DNA of 64,000 bases from NCBI GenBank assembly GCA_965263045.1, contig CBDHGK010000037.1, forward strand, positions 1 through 64,000. Direction: 5' to 3'. The position numbers and the translations under genes are program-made. Below are positions 52,608 to 61,374 of this stretch, in pieces. The notes beneath the pieces were generated by a model. It saw only the letters and a program-made list of their open reading frames with translations. It was not told the origin of the DNA and made no database searches. This stretch comes from G963664115 sp965263045 (GTDB taxonomy: Bacteria; Acidobacteriota; Terriglobia; 20CM-2-55-15). Position 1 is the first letter of the stretch; each line of letters opens with the position of its first letter.

Positions 52608-52693
52608 AGACGCGGGCGGTTCCGATTCCCCGCCACACTTGGCTTTTAGAAGCAATTCATGAGAAGCTAGCGCGCTCGATGACCGATAAATAG
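52608..52693 (+). pseudogene. RHH partner of R3, 3' part
   Basis: The last 28 codons read KTRAVPIPRHTWLLEAIHEK then LARSMTDK and stop TAG 52691. They join the 50339 fragment exactly if one TTAA is kept. Confidence 0.85.
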
Positions 52694-52916
52694 AGTAGGG
52701 AAACCGTGACCCATCTGTAAAAGAGCCGTGATCCGTGCCGTTGGAGTTGGCGCGCATCCGGCGCTCGGCATCGACGCCCCCAAAAACTCTAGACCCTCTA
52801 CGTTGCGCCGCCGCGCGAAATCTTGATGAGCGCTCACCAACTAATGCAGGACTTACGCGGTTCGACTTCAGGGCAATACTCTTGCATTTTAGCTTCTCCG
52901 CGATTCGTCTGTTGTC

Positions 52917-52977
52917 GGGGGTGCTGGCTGCGAACGTCCTGCTGCGCGGTCGAGACCCTTAAATAGGCGACGGTTTT
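52917..52977 (-). pseudogene. Serine resolvase N-terminal remnant
   Basis: GTG 52977 reads MKTVAYLRVSTAQQDVRSQ, the start of the resolvase at 3654-4268, with a few base changes. Similarity ends about 10 bp upstream of the start in both copies. Confidence 0.7.
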
Positions 52978-53153
52978 CACGGCCTGGGTCAGTACCCTTA
53001 TCGGCGTGAAACGGGCTTGGATCTCAGTCTCGAACGGGCCGCGGCCCTTGGTGGAACGCGGGGCCAGCGACATGCATCAGGCGGTACACACGGCTGCATT
53101 CCGCCGCGTGGGCTTGCTGTCGTTCCTGGAAGTGCATTCGCGCCTTGAATCTT

Positions 53154-53232
53154 TATGAACCGCCGTATACGGAACTGTACGTACGGGGGTGTGGGAGGCA
53201 TGCCCGACAGCTTGGGGTGAGAGTCTCCTACC
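53154..53232 (+). other. Group II intron 3' end remnant (domains V-VI)
   Basis: GAACCGCCGTATACGGAACT and TACGTACGGGGGTGT form a domain V-like hairpin; the next 40 bases (GGGAGGCATGCC ... AGAGTCTCCTACC) can pair as domain VI. No reverse transcriptase precedes it. Confidence 0.55.
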
Positions 53233-53323
53233 CTACCGGATGGAGGTGAAGGGTTAGCGAAGCTCAAGGGCGTCGACCGGAGACGAGATCTGAAGGAGAA
53301 AAATTAGCGGCTGCAAACGGCCA

Positions 53324-56300
53324 CTAATGGAGTTGGAACTGAAGACGGTAGGCGCCCGAATTGAAGATCAGGGTTCCGGTCTCGCCGTGGGTATAGAAAC
53401 TCCGGACTTCGACCACATAGCGGCCGGCGGGCAGGAACGTCGAGATCAGCTCCGACTGCCCGTTCAGGCCTTGATCGGAACGCGCCAGGACGCGCCCTTC
53501 CGAATCCGTCAGGAACAGATCCAGATCGTTGGCTCCGGGGTTTCCACCCGGACCGACTCCGGTGATGTCGAGACGCAACGATACGGCCCCTCCCCCGACG
53601 TCGAATGCATATTGATGGGCGGACTGGGCCAGGTTCGTACGCTGTCTGGAAAGCGAATCCACCTCCCCGGTGACCGCATGGTCGCTGGAGACCAGTCGCG
53701 GGAAAGGATCGGCAATGCTGGGCCGGGCACTGGCCCGGTAGTCGATCGAGCGCCCTCGGACGATCTGCTCGGTACCGAGCGATTCGGAAGGCACAAGCTC
53801 AACCAGACGGTCCAGGAACGCGGGAAGATAGACGAAGCGGTCGCTGCGGAGTCCCGTGAATGCCCTCCACAGCGTGGTCGCATCGATCCGCGTATTGTCT
53901 CCAGCATCGGAGACGTCATCCACTAGGTCCCAGAGTATCGAATGCACGGAAAACTCGCTCCGATATCCAGGCGCATCGCCGGCGGGCACATTCTGCTCAA
54001 GATCGAATTCGAGGATTTCCTCACCGTCGGTTCCCGTCGAATCCCGGTAGAGGGGGTCCTCCCGCACCAGCCCGGCGAAGAAGTTCGCCCATCCTTCCGA
54101 CCAGGCCACTCTCGGGTCGAGGACGTCACCCAGAACATGGGGTCCCCCCTGCGAGTCGTCGCGTGAGAATCGAGAGGCCAGCAGGTGTGCGTATTCGTGC
54201 AGGATGACGGCATCGTCGAATTCGTCGGAATCCAGCGCGCGGTCCCCCAGAACAAACGCCGTATCCGTGCCAGCGTCGAAGAATGTGCCTCCGATCTGGC
54301 CCGCCTCCACGTTGCCCAGAACCCGGGTATTGGCGGGACTCCAGAAAATCGTGAGATCCGGAGGGCGAAGACCGGCGTCGAGGCCGCCGAGCAGCGCGTT
54401 TCCTTGGCGGATTACTTCCAGAATGTTGAAGGCACCGGAAACGCGCTCGGCGTCTTGAGCGATCAGAACGGGTGGCCGGTCGGGCTCGATATCTCCGCTG
54501 ACCGCATACGTCCCTCCCCCTGCCGTGTTGTTGGCGACAACTACGCCGCTGCCCGGCGACCGGCTCCGCACGCGAACCACGTAGCCCCCATCCACGGGCA
54601 CCAGGGCGCGGAACGCCCCGTATCGGTCGGTTCGGGCTACGGAAACGATCTGGCCCGTCGCGGAGTTGAACACATCCACCTGGGCGTCACGAATCGGGAT
54701 CATCACCGGACGCTCGAAGTCCAGCCCGTCGGCACGAAGATCGATCTTTTCGTAGAAGGCTCGCCCCCCAACCTCCGCCGACGGAGCAGACGGGGGCACC
54801 AGGAGCGTGCGCGGCCGCGATGAACCGCCCGCAGACCGGATACGCAGATCGATGAACCCCGCATCGATCTGCGGCACTTCAAACCCCAGCAGCGGTATTC
54901 CGGGGGCCAGGACACGCGTGTCGATGGGCCGTCCGCCCAGCAGCACGGTGGCGGGACCCTCGAGGGGCCGCACGAGCAGGCGCACCCTATCGCCCGGCCG
55001 GATCTGTTCGGGCGAGGCCCAGAGGATGGCCGGCCGCAGGGAGGCCGGCTTCTCCCGCGCCGGAAGATGGGAACCGGCCCCGGTCGCTGCGAGCAAACCT
55101 TTTGTGGTTTCGGCGAAGAAAACCCCATGGATCGGCAACATGGACCTCAGAGCGAGCATGCCGCCCGGCCCCAAGCTCGCTGCCGCGAGCACTTCGCTGA
55201 CGAGTCTGGACCATTTGGTATTAGCACCAACTGTGATTGAGGAGCGGCCCAAGACATATCCGTCAGGATCCAGAGCAAGGATCTCGACGTTCGCGGCCGC
55301 GGCGCCGCGGTTGATCAGGGCCAGTCCGCCGGCTCCGATGTCGATGGCCGCCCCGGCCACGTAAGTCCAATCCGTTCGAGCCGCTGGTTGGAGAGGATAG
55401 GCAGTCCGCTGGGCACCGCGAGCAAGGACCAACGTCCCGCCGAGAGCGATGTTGGGCGTCTCCACCTGGATCCAGCCGTTGACCGCTGGAGCGATGGGGA
55501 GTCCGGTGAGATGCGTTACCCTGACGGAAACTGTGCCGTTAGGAGCAATGTTCAAAGCCCGGCGTCGGGGCCCAACCTGTGAGCTGTGGACCGGCCCTCC
55601 CGATTCGCTGAACAGTGTGGCGAATACGGTGATCCACTGTCCGGTAGGATTGGATAGGATCAACGTCGACTCGAAACCGTTGCCGATCACAACGTGCGGG
55701 GCAATCCAGAGCGCCCCTGCACCTTCGGTGACCGACCGGCCATTCACGAGGATCAGGGATGGACCCGCGCCGAGCGCAGCCTGTGCCAGAACCGGACCGC
55801 TCGCACTGATGCGCGCGGCCAACACCTGTGGAATGGGGGCCAACGCCGCCAGGTCGGAGTCGAAGATCGCTTGGGCTTCAACGGTCGCCGAAAGAGTCCG
55901 GACGGCGGTGCCCTGACCGTCGAAGACCATCACGCTCACCGACACGCGTTGGGCTGAAGGGTTGACGATGCGGAGTTGCCGGGCTACCGGAGCGTTGCTC
56001 GGAGGCATAACGACGATCTGATCGGAGAGTGGCCGCGCCGATGGGATCACCTCAAGATTAGAGACAGCATCTCCCGAAACGAGTTCCGCAGTGAGCCCCG
56101 ACAGGTCGCTGCTGACCCGGATCCACCCCCGCGCGCCCGCCGCGGCGAACACCGTATCGACAGGCATTGAGAAGACCTCTCCCGCCTCCAGACGGTAGCG
56201 GACCCGCTCGAGCGCATTGCCGGAAGCACTCCCGTCGAGACCGAACAACTCGAAATCGACCTCGGCGGCACGAGCGTCGACATTGGCCACGGTCAGTGTC

Positions 56301-56413
56301 CCCGGCCCCCCCGCCCCGGCCCGCGGAAAATGGAACATGGACTGCGCCGAGGCCGGACCCGCCAGAGACCCGGCAACCAGGATTACGCACAGAAATCCGC
56401 TCCATGTGTTCAT
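53324..56413 (-). CDS. Secreted metallopeptidase with Ig-like and PPC-type regions
   Basis: The 1029-residue protein has a signal peptide (MNTWSGFLCVILVAGSLAGP, cleavage near SAQ). Residues 1-480 are beta modules resembling those of the 31225 protein, about 485-590 are Ig-like, and about 590-640 look like a carboxypeptidase-regulatory fold. The protease core has H739-E-Y-A-H743 and a downstream Glu in WSEGWANFF (E773), a gluzincin arrangement. The C-terminus (NDLDLFLTDSEGRVLARSD, AGRYVVEVRSF) is PPC-like. It could be a type II secretion substrate. Confidence 0.72.
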   Translation of the reverse strand: MNTWSGFLCVILVAGSLAGPASAQSMFHFPRAGAGGPGTLTVANVDARAAEVDFELFGLDGSASGNALERVRYRLEAGEVFSMPVDTVFAAAGARGWIRVSSDLSGLTAELVSGDAVSNLEVIPSARPLSDQIVVMPPSNAPVARQLRIVNPSAQRVSVSVMVFDGQGTAVRTLSATVEAQAIFDSDLAALAPIPQVLAARISASGPVLAQAALGAGPSLILVNGRSVTEGAGALWIAPHVVIGNGFESTLILSNPTGQWITVFATLFSESGGPVHSSQVGPRRRALNIAPNGTVSVRVTHLTGLPIAPAVNGWIQVETPNIALGGTLVLARGAQRTAYPLQPAARTDWTYVAGAAIDIGAGGLALINRGAAAANVEILALDPDGYVLGRSSITVGANTKWSRLVSEVLAAASLGPGGMLALRSMLPIHGVFFAETTKGLLAATGAGSHLPAREKPASLRPAILWASPEQIRPGDRVRLLVRPLEGPATVLLGGRPIDTRVLAPGIPLLGFEVPQIDAGFIDLRIRSAGGSSRPRTLLVPPSAPSAEVGGRAFYEKIDLRADGLDFERPVMIPIRDAQVDVFNSATGQIVSVARTDRYGAFRALVPVDGGYVVRVRSRSPGSGVVVANNTAGGGTYAVSGDIEPDRPPVLIAQDAERVSGAFNILEVIRQGNALLGGLDAGLRPPDLTIFWSPANTRVLGNVEAGQIGGTFFDAGTDTAFVLGDRALDSDEFDDAVILHEYAHLLASRFSRDDSQGGPHVLGDVLDPRVAWSEGWANFFAGLVREDPLYRDSTGTDGEEILEFDLEQNVPAGDAPGYRSEFSVHSILWDLVDDVSDAGDNTRIDATTLWRAFTGLRSDRFVYLPAFLDRLVELVPSESLGTEQIVRGRSIDYRASARPSIADPFPRLVSSDHAVTGEVDSLSRQRTNLAQSAHQYAFDVGGGAVSLRLDITGVGPGGNPGANDLDLFLTDSEGRVLARSDQGLNGQSELISTFLPAGRYVVEVRSFYTHGETGTLIFNSGAYRLQFQLH

Positions 56414-56514
56414 TCCGACTGCACGCCCTAACTTATTAGAAGAATTATAGCTTCCTGTCGTCAGAAATTGTCAAGCAGGCAAGGCTCCCTCCAGGATCTT
56501 CCAGACCGCTATGA

Positions 56515-56552
56515 AGGGTATCAGGCAGATTGGTGCGATTTTGCACGCTAAG
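56515..56552 (+). repeat. Left terminal repeat of unit B
   Basis: AGGGTATCAGGCAGATTGG ... GCACGCTAAG; includes the TAG stop of the resolvase in its complement. Identical to 57283-57320 and to the solitary end at 33683-33720. Confidence 0.85.
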
Positions 56553-57116
56553 CGGAGCGTTTCTGACGCGCGTTGAGGTGCCGGTAGAGCGTCGAGCGGT
56601 GGATACCCAACTGCTCTGCCACCTGACGTGTTGAGATGGCTGGGTCGGCCGTCATCGCCTCGGCCATGAGGATCTGCTCAGGCGTGAGTGCTCGCGGCCG
56701 TCCGATGGCCACGCCCCGCTTGTGAGCGGCGGCGAGGCCGGCACGGGTGCGCTCACCGATCATGTCGCGCTCGAACTCGGCGAGTGCGGCAAAGATGTGA
56801 AACGTGAGTTTGCCGGCGGGTGTTGTCGTGTCGATGGCTTCCTGGAGGACCGTAATCCGACCCCGCGGTCCTGGAGCGAGTTCACCACATCAATCAGATC
56901 GCGGAGGGAGCGCCCAAGGCGATCGAGTTTCCACACCACGACAACATCGCCCTTGCGCGCGAACGCGAGGAGCTTCTCTCTCTCCGGGAGAGTCGTGCGG
57001 GTGCCGGAGAGCTTTTCGCGGAAGAGTTTCTCGCAGCCACCGGCGGTGAGCGCGTCGTGCTGGAGTCGCAGCGTCTGGTCTTGGGTGGAGACCCGTGCAT
57101 GCCCAATGAGCATCAT
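56548..57116 (-). pseudogene. Serine resolvase of unit B, one-base frameshift
   Basis: The first frame from about 57113 reads LIGHARVSTQDQTLRLQHDA, VVWKLDRLGRSLRDLIDVV and DRGVGLRS. Near 56847 one C is missing (TCCTCC for TCCCTCC at 62430), then the frame continues FHIFAALAEFERDMIGERT, GVAIGRPRALTPEQILMA and a helix-turn-helix (STRQVAEQLGIHRSTLYRHL). Confidence 0.85.
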
Positions 57117-57282
57117 CACCCCCCTGTCGGGGTGTCGCAGAAGGCCCACGACCCCGTAGAATTGCAACAATGACTTGTGCGACAGGGTTTTGCAACGCAA
57201 TCCGCGTCCTGATCCTGCGTCGTGAGCCTTCCCCGTTACCTGTCGCGGAACCGACCGGTTTTACGACGGTCGCGCTCCCGGC

Positions 57283-57320
57283 CTTAGCGTGCAAAATCGC
57301 ACCAATCTGCCTGATACCCT
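57283..57320 (-). repeat. Right terminal repeat of unit B
   Basis: Inverted identical copy of 56515-56552. Confidence 0.85.
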
Positions 57321-57446
57321 CCACTTGAAGATCGCCGGTCGGATTGTCTTTTTCATGATCGCTTCAGGTTACCCTCAGCCGTCGGCCAAAGTCGCAACAC
57401 AACCCGGCGGTGTGGCCTTGCTCAGCGGCTAGGCGTAACCAGCGCG
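57321..57446 (+). repeat. Conserved flank of the unit B end, copy 2
   Basis: Matches 33721-33846. It runs directly into the start of the segmental duplication at 57446. Confidence 0.7.
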
Positions 57447-57542
57447 CTACTCCTAGGCTCCACATCCCATCCTACCCCGCCCAGCGACGCCCTCACGAGG
57501 CCGGAAAGCAGGCATCAGAGCCGTGATATATTCCGATATCAC

Positions 57543-57780
57543 ATGAAATACAAATCACTGCTGATCCGTATCCCTCCCGACCTCCACGACGCTCTCACCC
57601 GATTGCGCACCCAACACCACGTCAACACCAGCGCCTGGGTCCGCGCCACCCTCAAGAGCGCCCTCGAACGTGAAGGTGCGCTCATCGGCACCGGAGCGAC
57701 CCAATCCCCCGAGCCGGCTGCAACCCCGCTTCCAGGGTGGGAGGCCCCACCGCCTGGACAATGGCGACTGAGATGGTGTT
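57543..57780 (+). pseudogene. RHH protein gene, 5' part (duplicate)
   Basis: Reads MKYKSLLIRIPPDLHDALTR and HHVNTSAWVRATLKSALERE, then the same inserted stretch as at 23766 with one G fewer in its hairpin (57792-57816). Confidence 0.65.
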
Positions 57781-57883
57781 TTCTAAAAAAAGCGGTGTCC
57801 TATAACGAACACCCGCAAGTGGGATGGTGGAGGAAATTGCCATTACGATATTTAGACCGCAGTATGGTGTGTTTTTCACAACA

Positions 57884-58027
57884 ACTGGGGCTCCATCTAC
57901 CTCGGCGATACCTCCGCGCTGCCCTCTGAGCTCGTAGGTCTAACCATCGCCGTGCAGGCGCGCTCCGGCCAGTCCTGGACCGTAGCAGCGATCAGGTCAC
58001 CGACTCCGGGCGGCCAGCGACATCTTG
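57884..58027 (+). pseudogene. RHH protein gene, 3' part (duplicate, deleted)
   Basis: Resembles 23873-24043 (GSIYLGDTSALPSELVGLT, AVQARSGQSWT) but lacks about 27 bases in the middle and ends in SGRPATS. Confidence 0.5.
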
Positions 58028-58045
58028 ATCTCCGGCTCCTGCCGG

Positions 58046-58262
58046 CACGAAGCAGTCGAAGGACACGGAACACGCCTTCAGCCGTCCGTCTTTTCTGCTT
58101 TTTGACCGAGATAGTTTTTCAACAGATCCCGGCGTTCCTTCTACTTGTTCTTATTACTTGTTCTTATTACTTGTTGGTCTAGGTGAAAGCGCGAAGATCG
58201 GGCGGTTTCAGTCTAGGTGAAAGCGCGTGGAAAACTCCCCGAAATCACAACGAGCTGTGGAA
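58046..58262 (+). other. oriV: Replication origin of module R4
   Basis: Shared leader (GAAGCAGTCGAAGGACACGG, TTTTTCAACAGATCCC), TTCTTATTACTTGT twice, then iterons starting GTCTAGGTGAAAGCGCG at 58177 and 58211 (34 bp apart). The second joins TGGAAAACTC; GCTGTGGAAACG follows. The prefix GTCTAGGT differs from ATGTGTCC in its duplicate R1. Confidence 0.72.
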
Positions 58263-58342
58263 ACGACCCTCACGGGGCCTTTGATGGCAGTGCGGCTTCC
58301 GGGCACAATCGCCCAGAGAGCAGAACGACGATCCCGGGGGCG

Positions 58343-58534
58343 TCAACGGGACTTTGTCGTCACGAGACGGCCTTTCCAGCGTTTGGAGTGACGGAACCGG
58401 AGGCATTTCTGGCACGATGGATGTGCGTCGTCCACTTGCTTGCTCAGGACGAAGAGTCCGCACAGCGTCCAGGATGCCCCCGAGGGAGCATCCTGGGTTG
58501 GGTCCGTGATGTGGGTTTTCGGCTTTGTTCCCAT
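58343..58534 (-). CDS. Replicon-associated small Cys protein
   Basis: The 63-residue product reads MGTKPKTHITDPTQDAPSG, TLCGLFVLSKQVDDAHPSC and QKCLRFRHSKRWKGRL, nearly identical to the R1 protein but with an early stop. It follows repA4 by 70 bases. Confidence 0.68.
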   Translation of the reverse strand: MGTKPKTHITDPTQDAPSGASWTLCGLFVLSKQVDDAHPSCQKCLRFRHSKRWKGRLVTTKSR

Positions 58535-58603
58535 TATGGTACTCGTGCGTCTCGCCTCCACTGGAAGCACCGCCGCCTTGCGGCGCTCCAGGGCGGTCCT
58601 CGG

Positions 58604-59557
58604 CTACGGGACGAGCTTCAGGGGCGGGATCGCTGATGCGGACGGCAGTAGAACCAAGGCGCCTGTCTTTTCGTGCCGGCGGCCGCGCTCGATACGGTAT
58701 TCCAGGCCCGGCCAGGCCGTCTTGATCTTCTTCAACTCCCGGAGGCAGTCGGTGCGGAAGGCATCAACCGTGCGCTTGTCTTCCGCCTGGGCCGGATCCA
58801 CACCGAACTGCCGATAGAGCATCGACCAAGACAGCCGCGTCGGACCATCGAGGCTGAACGTCCGGTACGTGAGCCACATGTACAGGTCGAGCCCGAGGGG
58901 CGACCGCTTCAACGCCTTCAGGATGTTCATGTCCAGCGGCACCGGATTGTGGATGATCTCGTTGAAGAACGTCTCGCTCAACACGATCTTGCTTTGCCAC
59001 AACGAACTCTCGTCGGGTCGGCGCCCGGACCACCAGAACTCTCCGCGGTCGGCGATCTGAGAGGACACGAACCGCTCGCCGTGCTCGTGCTCGTGGACCA
59101 ACTGGACATGACATTGAAACAGCCGCCGCATCTGGTTCCGCAAGCGGATGTGGACTCTGCCGCTGTTGCTGTAGATTCCCAAGGACCGCATGAACTCGGA
59201 GAGCGAATCTCCGAGGATGAGTTCGCGGCACTGGGTCTGGACGGCTTCGGTCGAGATCCACGCCATCAGCAAGCGTGGCAAGTTTCCGAAGGGCAACTTC
59301 TGATTCGCTCCTGCGAACATAACCAGTGTGAACGGTCCATTTTTGCGGACGTACTTTTCGCGGTCGCCTGGATTCGTTCGTGGCAATGAGCACAGCATCA
59401 GCAGCCGCGCCATGAAACCAAGGTCCGGATCGGCTTCACGCGCATCGATCAAGGCTTTGACTTGGTCGAGCATTCGGAATGGGCGCTGTACCTGGGGGTT
59501 CGGCGCTGGGTCGGACCGCACAATCTCAAGCCTCTGTTTGCTGTCGTCTTGTCTCAT
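58604..59557 (-). CDS. repA: RepA-type replication initiator (R4)
   Basis: 317 residues with FMARLLMLCSLPRTNPGD, LPFGNLPRLLMAWISTEAV, ELILGDSLSEFMRSLGIYS, LDMNILKALKRSPLGLDLYM and WSMLYRQFGVDPAQAED. It is very close to RepA1 in the N-terminal half, while its C-terminal part (TVDAFRTDCLRELKKIKTAW) is nearer RepA2, which suggests recombination between initiators. Confidence 0.92.
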   Translation of the reverse strand: MRQDDSKQRLEIVRSDPAPNPQVQRPFRMLDQVKALIDAREADPDLGFMARLLMLCSLPRTNPGDREKYVRKNGPFTLVMFAGANQKLPFGNLPRLLMAWISTEAVQTQCRELILGDSLSEFMRSLGIYSNSGRVHIRLRNQMRRLFQCHVQLVHEHEHGERFVSSQIADRGEFWWSGRRPDESSLWQSKIVLSETFFNEIIHNPVPLDMNILKALKRSPLGLDLYMWLTYRTFSLDGPTRLSWSMLYRQFGVDPAQAEDKRTVDAFRTDCLRELKKIKTAWPGLEYRIERGRRHEKTGALVLLPSASAIPPLKLVP

Positions 59558-59810
59558 GGTGCCGATTCTCTCACCCGCAGGGACAGCACAGGGGCGGCGC
59601 CTCTGAGTGGGAAAGGAAATCCGTCCGCCCCCCCCCTGAGTTGATTCCGGGGTTCGGAGCAGGTTCGGATCGATGTCATCCAGCGACTACTCCCGTCCTG
59701 CTTCACCCAACCGAATCGCGTGTCTTGACCGCCTCGTTGGTGTGTCACCGCCACCGCTAATGTCGTCTAATTGCGCTGCTGGGCTTGTGATTCAGCGATG
59801 TAGTCGTATG
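59558..59810. other. repA4-parA intergenic region, no gene
   Basis: The first 40 bp match the R3 intergenic start (CATGGTGCCGATTCTCTCAC). The rest is unlike R1 and R3, with no supported gene. Confidence 0.4.
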
Positions 59811-59868
59811 TTCATAGTATGCTATCAGGATATTAGACTATCAAGCTATTTTACTGCAATACTAGCGA

Positions 59869-60035
59869 TTCGAACTATCGCGCTTATCTCGCAAAAAGGT
59901 GGCGCGGGTGTGCACGTAACGACAGCAGTCTCCGCTTCGCGCAGGTCACTCCACTGTGCGGCTGAGGCCTGCGGGTCGAGGTCCACGAGCACGCGGGCGC
60001 GTCCCGCCCTTTCACTTGTGACCGCAAGTGCGTGA
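59869..60035 (+). pseudogene. parA start joined to an inverted parA segment (duplicate)
   Basis: Same structure as 25675-25838: RTIALISQKGGAG then, at GCGGG, the reverse complement of parA codons 21-63. ATG is ATT here too. Confidence 0.75.
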
Positions 60036-60073
60036 CGACGGTGTTGTATCCGTTCCGTTAGACCTATCCATAC

Positions 60074-60813
60074 CTACACATAGGTCGATATGGTGCTAAC
60101 TTCCTGCTTCACTGGGGCTGGTTTCGTTCTGGTCTTACGACCAGAGCCAGCGCCTTCCCCTCCACAGGCAGACACCGTGGAACTCACGGCGTAATTCTTC
60201 AGGTTGATCGCGGCATTCCTGTCCCGATCATGGGGCCTGCCGCATTCCGCGCAGACCCACGCGCGCACCGACAGGGACAAGCTGTCCCTCTTGTGTCCGC
60301 AGTGAGAGCAGGTCTTGCTGCTGGCGAACCAGCGGTCGGCGACCACCACCATGGCACCCCGCATTGCGGCCTTGTACTCCAGTTGCCGCCGGAACTCATG
60401 GAAGCCCATGTCGGCAATCGAGCGTGCCAGACGGCGGTTCCCCATCATGGCTTTCACGTTCAGATCCTCAATGCCGATCGTGTGGAACCGGCGCGTGAGA
60501 TCGGTGGTGAGCTTGTGTTGTGCATCCTGACGGATGTTACGGATACGGGCGTGCAGCCGGGCCAGCTTCGCCCGGGCTTTCCTGCGATTGGCCGAGCCTG
60601 TTTCCTTGCGGTTCAGGCTGCGGGACAAGCGCTGCTGGCGCCTGAGCAACGCCTTGTGCGGCTTGGGGCCGGGGAGGGGAGGATCTCCCGTCGAGAGCGT
60701 CGCGAAATTGGATACGCCCAGATCCACACCTACCGCGCCTTGGTTCTCGGCTTTGGGTAGATGCGAGGTATCGGCCGTATCCACGGTGAGACTGACAAAC
60801 CAGCGGTCGGCCA
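60074..60813 (-). pseudogene. tnpB, N-terminal third missing
   Basis: From the junction at 60813 the frame reads DRWFVSLTVDTADTSHLPKA, GVDLGVSNFATL, IGIEDLNVKAMM, CSHCG...CAECG and HDRDRNAAINLK, so the RuvC and zinc finger are intact. The wedge and recognition parts are missing, replaced by IS607 tnpA sequence in the other direction. Confidence 0.88.
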
Positions 60814-60816
60814 GAT

Positions 60817-61064
60817 TGATTGCCATTGGTGGGGCATCCGAAGCGCTAGGAGTGTCTATCACGACACTGCGACGCTGGGAAGCGGAAGGTAAGTTGATCC
60901 CGGAACGTACCGCTGCGGGGCATCGTCGCTATGACCTCGCCAAACTCAGGCCAGAAATGCTTCACTCCGGTCCGGATGAGCGGCGCACGGTGGCCTATGC
61001 GCGTGTTTCCAGCCACGACCAGAAGGACGATCTGGAACGGCAGAAGCAAGTGCTGGAACTGTGA
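60817..61064 (+). pseudogene. IS607 tnpA N-terminal part
   Basis: TTG 60817 reads IAIGGASEALGVSITTLRRW, EAEGKLIPERTAAGHRRYD (MerR-like) and TVAYARVSSHDQKDDLERQK (catalytic Ser), then stops at 61062 after LEL. The rest of the recombinase is missing. It is divergent from tnpB, unlike the normal tnpA-tnpB order. Confidence 0.8.
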
Positions 61065-61067
61065 GGG

Positions 61068-61240
61068 CGTCGTGGAGGTCGGGAGGGAGCCGGAGCAGCA
61101 GGGTTTTATATTTCATTTGATGTCAGAGTATATCGCTGGGAATGAAGGATGTCCCCGCCGGTGTGGGGGATCGTGGAGGTCCGGGGGGATACGGAGCAGC
61201 AGAGATTTTATTTCATTTGATATCGGTGTATATCACGGGT
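61068..61240 (-). repeat. Two tandem 5' ends of the RHH gene
   Basis: On the minus strand two copies (ATG near 61119 and 61217) read MKYKTLLLRLPPDLHD and MK-KSLLLRI-PDLHD with the same GATATA-type leader as at 23500. Each is cut after about 17 codons. Confidence 0.6.
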
Positions 61241-61374
61241 CCACACAGGGCCGCGGGGAGGCCGCAGGCACACCAAGGCGCGTGCGGCCCGACGTGGCCA
61301 CCGTTGAACAGCGATTGCGACCTCGCTTAGAGTAATTTTTAACACCACTGCGGCTCATGCCCCGGGATGGCCGG

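Larger units (their letters stand above)
56515..57320. mobile_element. Resolvase-only Tn3-like unit B, 806 bp
   Basis: Two identical 38-bp inverted repeats (56515-56552 and 57283-57320) enclose only a serine resolvase. Architecture matches unit A: same size, no transposase, and the resolvase stop codon inside one end. The ends of the two units differ in sequence apart from the CGCTAAG tip. No 5-bp duplication is seen. Confidence 0.78.
57446..60813 (+). repeat. Segmental duplication, copy 2 (replicon R4)
   Basis: Same gene order and orientation as 23428-26619. The RHH gene and tnpB edges are nearly identical; origin iterons and repA have diverged, and there are about 250 extra bases at 59558-59810. 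Confidence 0.8.
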
